From: Sphagnum compactum
Lineage: Eukaryota; Bryophyta; Sphagnopsida; Sphagnales
Length of the DNA: 64,000 nt
Assembly: GCA_965153455.1 (NCBI GenBank)
Contig: OZ234502.1
Location: 7,037,495-7,101,494 of the forward strand
Reading direction: 5' to 3'
The first letter of the stretch is position 1. Every line of letters begins with the position of its first letter. This document shows, piece after piece, positions 60,030 to 64,000 of the stretch. The position numbers and the translations under genes are program-made. The notes under the pieces are model-generated. The model made no database searches, had not been told where the DNA came from, and saw only the letters and a list, made by a program, of their open reading frames with translations.

Positions 60030-61857
60030 AGGTATGCATGTTTCATACATTTACATGTGACACATTTGAGTATTTGTTTTGGTAAAATTTTTAGGCAAGC
60101 ATTAGAGCTTGTACTCAGAATAGTTTTGAATTATCCAATGTTGTTGATTTGGCCACAACTTTTCCCAATATGACAAAAGTGGTGGCTATCGTTGGATTCA
60201 GAATGCTTTTTTATGATGATGGGTCTCCATGTTGTTGGGCCCCCTTTGTGCCCTCTCCCTTGTTGTTTGAAAGTGTTTAACGTAGTACCTCATTTGGTCT
60301 GGCATTCAAGTGTCGAATACAAAAAAAATTTTAAACGTTGAGTTGAATATTGAAAATGGTAATTTATGTAAATTTCATCTTGATATTATGCTAAAATAAT
60401 TGTTTTGGCAACAATGATTCATAATTGCACTTAATGTCCATGACAATATTTCATTAAAAGAGAAATATTGTATGATTTTCTTTCATTATCATAATTTTTA
60501 GTTGCAAGCATCGAAGATTCCACTTTATCTTACAACTTAAGTGAGTTATAGCATACATTAGAACTATTGCTAAACATGGGTAAATAAATGACTACTAATC
60601 ATTTACCTATTAAATACTTAGTAGAGGAAACCTTGAGGAAACAAAGGAAAAAAAAATCCTAAATACAATCTACACAACTATCTCAAATTCACAAAATCTC
60701 AACATCAATAGCCTGCAAGTAATTTTCTTAACTTTTTAACATTTCAGGCAAGTAAGTTTTAGAAAATTTGACATTTTAAAAACAAAATATAATTATCACT
60801 GAGCCTAAAAAGGTACTACAATATTTGGTGATTGATTTATCATAAGTTAAAAGTGCCAGGAATTTCTTGAACATGGCCAAGTTCCAGCAGCAATTTGTTG
60901 GATGATTATTGTTCATTAATACCTCTTTAGTTGTTGTTTACCATAGTGCAAGGCATGTTGCTCCATGGTTCATGTGAATATTTCTTGAGCTATGTGTGCA
61001 TGTTTGTTGCATCTTGCACATCAACTATTGGTTCATTTCTTAGTTTGGATGTGTATTGAGAAAATTTTATTGTAACTTAATTTTGGCATTATCTTATCCA
61101 AAACAATTGCTATCAGAATAATCACCATGAGTCTTCAAAACTGTGTTCCTTTTAACTTGTTCTATTCAATATATTTATAATTTATTGTATTCAAGACCAT
61201 GCACAAGATCATGGAATCTATTATTTTGTAAATATGGCATATTATTTGATTGATTTCACAACATCTTTCATGTTGAAATGCCTTAATAGTCAATTTAGTT
61301 TTGAATGTTAACATAAATTTCACGATGATTAATTGGGATGCTTGTCATGGGCATGAGATGGTGAAAAGACATTTCAAAGACTAGTTGGGATGATAGACTT
61401 TATATTCAAAGTGAGGGATGGTGAAAAGATACTTCAAAACTGAATGATATGAAAACTAGATAAGATCATGCTAGGTATGCAAAAATTAACATGTCTTATC
61501 TAATTCCTCATGAAGAGAATTGTTGGAGTGTGTAAAAGGGGGGAGAGATGTCAACCCATTTGAAAAGAGAGGAAGGTTCAAATGGGAAAACAAAGTTTTC
61601 TATCAAGTCCAAAAGATAAGCATGATTGGACTCTTGGAGGGAAGAAACCAAATTGTTTATTTCTAGACCCAAGATACATTGGCAAACAATTGTCAAATTC
61701 TAGAGGAGAGTTACATCGGAAAATTATACAAATGTTCACCCTTTCAAGAGGAATGGGAGGAAAGAAGGGTTGGAGGAAAAGAAAAAGATTGTACATCCAT
61801 TATAAAAGGAGAAAGAGATTGGAAGGAAAAAATAAAATTGCCCACCCATTATAGAGG
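60030..61857. other. AT-rich intergenic DNA
   Basis: No gene is recognised. Lys/Arg-rich frames at 61582-61861 (plus) and their minus-strand shadows have no domain. Confidence 0.45.
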
Positions 61858-62735
61858 TTGACAAGCATGTACATGGGTTTCCAAGTGAAAGAGTAAGTTT
61901 GTATGTATGTTTGTAAGGGGATAAAGTAAACTATCCTCACACAAAGATAGTTTTCCATATTACGTAAGTGTATTTATTGAAAATTATGAATAGTTCAACA
62001 CCAACATTGTAAATATTTGTCAAATACACGTACATGGCCCCGTGTAAATGTTTTGGGGGTGTGTAAGTGTAAATACTAAAATTACTTGTAAAGTCACCCT
62101 GTCTTTGGGCCTCCTTTCACCCCAAACCCTTCTTTGGGGTATCCATAAAGTAAGAAAATTTTATTCAATCTGGGAATGAAATGCTGAAAATCAGCATTTA
62201 ATGCACAAGGTTCAAGACTAATTATAGTAGTTTTACAAGTAGGACCAGTGAAAATATATGCAGCAACAATGGAGGCGCTAAAGAAAAAGGAAAGACAGGG
62301 TGAAACTCACTTCACCCCAAAAGCTGAGGTCCCCCCCCCCCCCCCCCCCCAATGTTTTTCTTTTTCTTGGTAGGTTTTTATTTTTCTTGAATTTCACCCT
62401 ATTTATGATCAAACTCAGGGTTCTAGCGTTGTTTTCCTTACATTAATAGATAATTTTACTATATACCTTTAATGACCATAGCTTCTTGCAAAGCCATATG
62501 AATTAGTTGTGGGTGTACACTGTATACTTTGATTTATTTTTTTGGCAATGGGCCATTTAGCCGGCTTATCATCAAAAACATTATGAATTCTCCCCTCCTC
62601 AAGTAAAAATCACATTTTTTACATTGTTTTATATTTACTTTGTTTTACATAGCCATGTAAAATCATATAAATATATATATTTTTACACTTACACTAAGTG
62701 TAAGTCCCACACCATTTACACACACAACACTCATC
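61858..62735 (-). mobile_element. Non-autonomous DNA element, copy 2 (opposite orientation)
   Basis: This is the reverse-complement relative of 30692-31488. ACCATTTACACACACAACA at its right end (about 62711-62730) is the inverse of copy 1's left end. CCCCGTGTAAATGTTTT near 62038 matches copy 1's CCCCATGTAAATGTTTT (inverse of 31300-31320). Internal blocks such as AAATCACATTTTTTACAT and CATTTAGCCGGC also correspond. It contains a C20 run at 62331-62350. The left boundary near 61858 (AAGCATGTACATGG) is approximate. Confidence 0.7.
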
Positions 62736-64000
62736 TAATAGTTAGATTTGGAAGGTAGAGATAGTAGAGATAGTATATATAATTGGATTGTACAATATGC
62801 AAGATATTTTGATTGAACCTCTTGGACAAACATTCTAATCATATGAGAAATCCAAAAACTAGAAAACAAACTATTTGAATGTTATATTCTATCAAAACCA
62901 TGTATGATGAAAAATTTGTAAGTATTACGATACTTTGTATTAAATTTGTTGAATGTGAATTTTGTGCTACATCAATTCTTTTCAAATGAAAGAAAAAACT
63001 CAGCAATTTCCATGGAAATAATAGAACATCAATAGTGTCTTGGAAAAATAATGTGACACTCACAATCACTAGTACTCTAAGTAGTAAACAATACATGGTA
63101 ATCTTGCAGCATTACACAAAGATTGTTAATACAAAGCTAAACAATCAGCTCATAGTGTAATGGGTTTGCTCTATATAGCCAGTTTATTTTTTTCACATTT
63201 GTAAAGTAGGTCAGTTGGCGATTGTGCACAAGAGGACTTAGCCAAATTTGGCTAGAGGTCAAAGGGGGAAGAAATTTTTTTTTGGATTCCTCTTATAATT
63301 TGGTGACTTTGTTGGAACCTATGCTCTAAGTAAGGTGACTTTAGATTATTTTTTCCCTGTAATGTTTTGGATTGGACCCAATTTTCCTCCAAGAAGAACC
63401 CATTTGTACCTTTTGCACTCTCTGCCCCTCCCCCCCCCCCCTCTCTCTCTAGGTTGTAAATATTCGCCAAAAAATCCAAAAAAGCACTGTTTATAACAAA
63501 ATCATGAGAGATGAGGGGGATGCAATTTTTTATGATGTATGTCCAAAATATTTCAATTATTTTTAATGTGCATTGTGCAAACAAACAGTTTAAAATCACA
63601 CATGGTCAAGTTGTGAGTCATGTTATATCATTTTACTTGATGAAAATTTCAGTTTATTGATAAACATAAATTGAAATAATTAAGTTGATTTTGGAGCAAT
63701 GTCAATTGAGGACATCCACATCCAAATCACCTAATACAATGAAGGGATAGAAGGTGGGAAATTTTGATATTAGTTTTTGAAGTGTGGACAAAAATCTTCT
63801 CCAAGATAAAATTGGGGCTTGTAAATTGCAATAGTGAATTACAACACTAGAAATTAGGATTAGGGTGGTCAAAAGTAATTGCAGCCAAATGGTTAAATCT
63901 AGGAATCATCTTCTATTTCTAAAATTTAGATTTCTACCATTATTTTTATTTATTTACTTGGGGATGATTTGAAAGTTAGTTTTGAAATGATTTTGAATTT
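62736..64000. other. AT-rich intergenic DNA
   Basis: No gene is recognised. The frames at 62839-63096 and 63252-63599 (minus) lack family features. A C12 run followed by CTCTCTCTCT lies at 63430-63451. Confidence 0.45.

Overview
The window looks like nuclear DNA of a land plant with a large, gene-poor, repeat-rich genome. It is AT-rich. It contains spliceosomal genes with GT-AG introns, interstitial TTTAGGG-type (plant) telomere motifs, worn hAT transposons, many minisatellites and one nuclear copy of a plastid gene fragment (ndhB). The ndhB tail recalls liverwort or moss ndhB more than that of flowering plants. A bryophyte or another non-flowering plant is therefore my best guess, but this is inference from memory of the family.

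Only three protein genes can be supported, all assembled by hand from exons. (1) An atypical short-chain dehydrogenase/reductase (SDR) gene lies on the minus strand at 4871-6975. One small exon is uncertain and its best candidate contains an in-frame stop. (2) A heavy-metal-associated (HMA) domain protein gene is on the plus strand at 26676-27812. (3) A paralogous HMA protein gene is on the minus strand at 44705-46971. The two HMA genes point toward each other and share a 76-nt HMA exon with the same phases. Both lack the C-terminal CaaX box, so they fit the HPP rather than the HIPP class.

Layout: 1-860 low-complexity G/T- and T-rich DNA; 1319-3290 degenerate hAT transposase with a BED finger; 4095-4166 telomere motif inside a perfect inverted repeat; 4871-6975 SDR gene; 7222-7735 coding-like minisatellite; 8580-9900 three repeat blocks; 12310-14400 a GC-richer patch, a 57-bp minisatellite and a 406-bp duplication; 16364-16650 plastid ndhB insertion; 16980-23150 simple and tandem repeats; 23430-26100 repeat-flanked GC-richer segment and duplications; 26195-26290 tRNA-like SINE candidate; 26676-27812 HMA gene A; 29600-31700 dispersed repeat and a minisatellite split by a mobile element; 32900-34130 second hAT relic; 37120-39552 element with terminal inverted repeats and an internal tandem array; 44090-44600 dispersed repeat; 44705-46971 HMA gene B; 47640-64000 mainly non-coding, with three foldback structures and a second copy of the 30.7-kb mobile element in opposite orientation.

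No operon-like or defence-like system was found. The most unusual content is repeat structure: foldbacks, a shared GGTAGG/TTGCAACT element architecture, a two-copy mobile element, and eight poly(C) runs of 10 or more, all on the plus strand. The genes show no evident functional partnership beyond the paralogy of the two HMA genes.
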